Shown piece by piece: positions 63,912 through 64,000 of a stretch of 64,000 nucleotides of DNA. Numbering within the stretch: position 1 is the first letter of the stretch; each line of letters opens with the position of its first letter. The stretch comes from Pseudoxanthomonas helianthi. GTDB taxonomy: Bacteria; Pseudomonadota; Gammaproteobacteria; Xanthomonadales; Xanthomonadaceae. The translations under genes were made by a program, and so were the position numbers. The stretch is from contig NZ_JAGKTC010000001.1 in assembly GCF_017939625.1 (NCBI RefSeq), positions 372,413 through 436,412 of the forward strand. Reading direction: 5' to 3'. Under the pieces are notes generated by a model that was not told the origin of the DNA, made no database searches, and saw nothing but the letters and a program-made list of their open reading frames with translations.

Positions 63912-64000
63912 ACATGGGCATGAAGCGCGCCCGCGTCGTCGTCGCCCACCATGCGCCCGAACACGCACCGATCCGCGTGGCCAAGGGCGACACCGTGACC
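63908..64000 (+). CDS. Start of a further operon gene, possibly an SH3-like small protein
   Basis: 31 codons are in the window, starting at an ATG that overlaps the cupin stop by four bases. The peptide includes [17 protein letters not shown], which looks like the first strands of an SH3-type fold seen in small proteins after this cupin in related genomes. The gene runs off the window; identification is tentative. ATG at 63914 or 63920 are alternative starts. Confidence 0.6.
   Translation, partial: MNMGMKRARVVVAHHAPEHAPIRVAKGDTVT

Overview
This 64 kb window is GC-rich gammaproteobacterial chromosome, most likely from the Xanthomonadales (Lysobacter/Luteimonas/Xanthomonas relatives). The evidence is gene order and gene type: a Clp-type CRP homologue divergent from speD, xanB next to scoAB and etfBA, a cystathionine beta-synthase/metB pair beside wzm-wzt, a pilU-type ATPase, and many short palindromic repeats of the kind dispersed through these genomes. 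No phage, insertion sequence, integrase, plasmid function or CRISPR array was seen.

Layout. 1-5.2 kb: energy and precursor genes (end of ETF-ubiquinone oxidoreductase, xanB, scoAB, etfBA). 5.4-15.7 kb: a surface-polysaccharide island between etfA and metB, the site known in Xanthomonas as the hypervariable LPS locus. It holds a lone epimerase-like gene, a GtrA/GtrB pair divergent from a large membrane protein that may be the matching GT-C transferase, a lipoprotein, two cytosolic glycosyltransferases, a sulfotransferase fused to a repetitive coiled coil, and the Wzt/Wzm O-antigen exporter. 15.7-18.3 kb: transsulfuration genes. 18.4-23.5 kb: YdcH-like, OmpA/DUF4398, pilU, maiA and fahA. 23.7-27 kb: two YadA-type trimeric autotransporters with the wreck of a third between them. 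27-30.2 kb: a Ser/Thr kinase with C-terminal helical repeats and an ECF sigma factor. 30.3-35.5 kb: a dioxygenase, tRNA-Gln(CTG), rplM-rpsI, coq7, sugE, speD, clp. 35.7-44.5 kb: tryptophan biosynthesis (trpE, trpG, trpD, trpC) interrupted by a two-component system and small accessory genes. 44.9-51.7 kb: rpe, a J-domain protein, purC, DUF962, nhaA, a CaCA antiporter, a lipoprotein. 51.7-57.6 kb: tyrosine and tryptophan catabolism (hmgA, hppD, a MarR regulator, a peptide transporter, kynA). 57.7-61 kb: a very large secreted nuclease-like protein. 61.4-64 kb: branched-chain/2-oxoacid dehydrogenase E1 genes, a cupin and the start of another gene.

How the genes work together. HppD, HmgA, MaiA and FahA form the complete route from 4-hydroxyphenylpyruvate to fumarate and acetoacetate, and ScoAB can activate the acetoacetate. 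The two halves lie 30 kb apart but share a 14-bp near-palindrome (GTTTCAAYTGTAAC) in their promoter regions, next to the MarR gene, suggesting one regulon. ETF and ETF-QO form an electron route from acyl-CoA dehydrogenases to ubiquinone.

The most interesting candidate is the sulfotransferase-coiled-coil protein translationally coupled to wzt. Its architecture (capping enzyme plus an exact 28-residue heptad repeat plus a basic C-terminal tail) resembles the WbdD type of O-antigen chain terminator and molecular ruler, with sulfation in place of methylation or phosphorylation. This is inference.
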